Shown here in pieces: positions 63,999-64,000 of a stretch of 64,000 bases of DNA. This DNA is from Thiotrichaceae bacterium. Its GTDB lineage: Bacteria > Pseudomonadota > Gammaproteobacteria > Eutrophobiales > Eutrophobiaceae. The notes under the pieces were generated by a model, which had not been told where the DNA came from, made no database searches, and was given only the letters and a program-made list of their open reading frames with translations. Each line of letters starts with the position of its first letter. Within the stretch, counting starts at the first letter, position 1. A program made the translations under genes and the position numbers. The stretch is taken from the NCBI GenBank assembly GCA_012960105.1, contig DUBV01000053.1, positions 21,006 through 85,005 of the forward strand, in the 5' to 3' direction.

Positions 63999-64000
63999 AT

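Overview
The window looks like a piece of chromosome from a marine, AT-rich gammaproteobacterium that lives on aromatic hydrocarbons. The content resembles Cycloclasticus-type degraders, but that assignment is inferred from gene content, not proven. Almost every gene belongs to hydrocarbon oxidation, its downstream carbon routing, its regulation, or envelope functions that fit hydrophobic substrates.

Layout. 1-3.2 kb: 5' part of a FadL/TodX-type outer-membrane channel gene, a stand-alone tryptophan synthase beta gene, a GFA-family gene, a secreted NTF2-like protein. 2.6-6.4 kb: ring-hydroxylating dioxygenase 1 (beta, alpha), then divergently a BphB-like dihydrodiol dehydrogenase and a sulfotransferase; the spacer holds an operator-like palindrome and a MITE-like element. 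6.5-22.5 kb: an unbroken minus-strand array that starts behind a consensus sigma-54 promoter: xylM, xylA, benA/xylX-like and benB/xylY-like genes, dioxygenase 2 (alpha, beta), an EamA exporter, prpE, prpB, prpC, prpD, a SnoaL-like gene, a pdxA-like gene, an aldehyde dehydrogenase and an unknown gene. 22.7-30.3 kb: haloalkane dehalogenase-like hydrolase, GFA protein, then nahD-like and nahE-like genes, a DUF3034-like protein, an ABM-domain protein and a salicylate 5-hydroxylase-type oxygenase (ferredoxin, beta, alpha) with a ketopantoate reductase. 30.5-41 kb: a long minus-strand operon, dmpKLMNOP - 4-oxalocrotonate tautomerase - tmoABCDE(F) - meta-cleavage hydrolase. 41.4-44.2 kb: a zinc alcohol dehydrogenase with a consensus sigma-54 promoter and an XylR/DmpR-family activator. 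44.4-50.9 kb: YeeE/YedE pair, GST, ppsR, ppsA, azoreductase, LLM oxidoreductase. 51.1-52.4 kb: xylE and xylT-like ferredoxin. 52.5-61.5 kb: an envelope cluster (two DUF1329 proteins, a DUF1302 barrel, an RND exporter, a Ycf48-like protein). 61.5-64 kb: a small Cys-rich membrane protein near an FNR-type box, quinone reductase, DUF2892 protein, two gene remnants and tRNA-Ser(GGA).

How it fits together. Methylbenzenes can be attacked at the methyl group (XylMA, then alcohol and aldehyde dehydrogenases, then the BenAB-like toluate dioxygenase) or on the ring (Tmo, then Dmp phenol hydroxylase). Both lead to (methyl)catechols opened by the XylE-type dioxygenase, whose ferredoxin partner XylT lies beside it. 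Meta cleavage of methylcatechols can yield propanal/propionyl-CoA, which explains a complete prpEBCD set inside the hydrocarbon array. nahD/nahE-like genes and the NagGH-like salicylate hydroxylase point to polycyclic substrates as well. The meta-cleavage lower pathway (xylG/I/J/K/Q) and a bicyclic extradiol dioxygenase are not in the window.

Most noteworthy: several -24/-12 promoters placed in front of catabolic and envelope genes, suggesting one XylR-type regulon that includes the uncharacterised DUF1302/DUF1329/RND/Ycf48 cluster; a reductase apparently shared by a methyl monooxygenase and a toluate dioxygenase; and a scar of two gene remnants next to tRNA-Ser.
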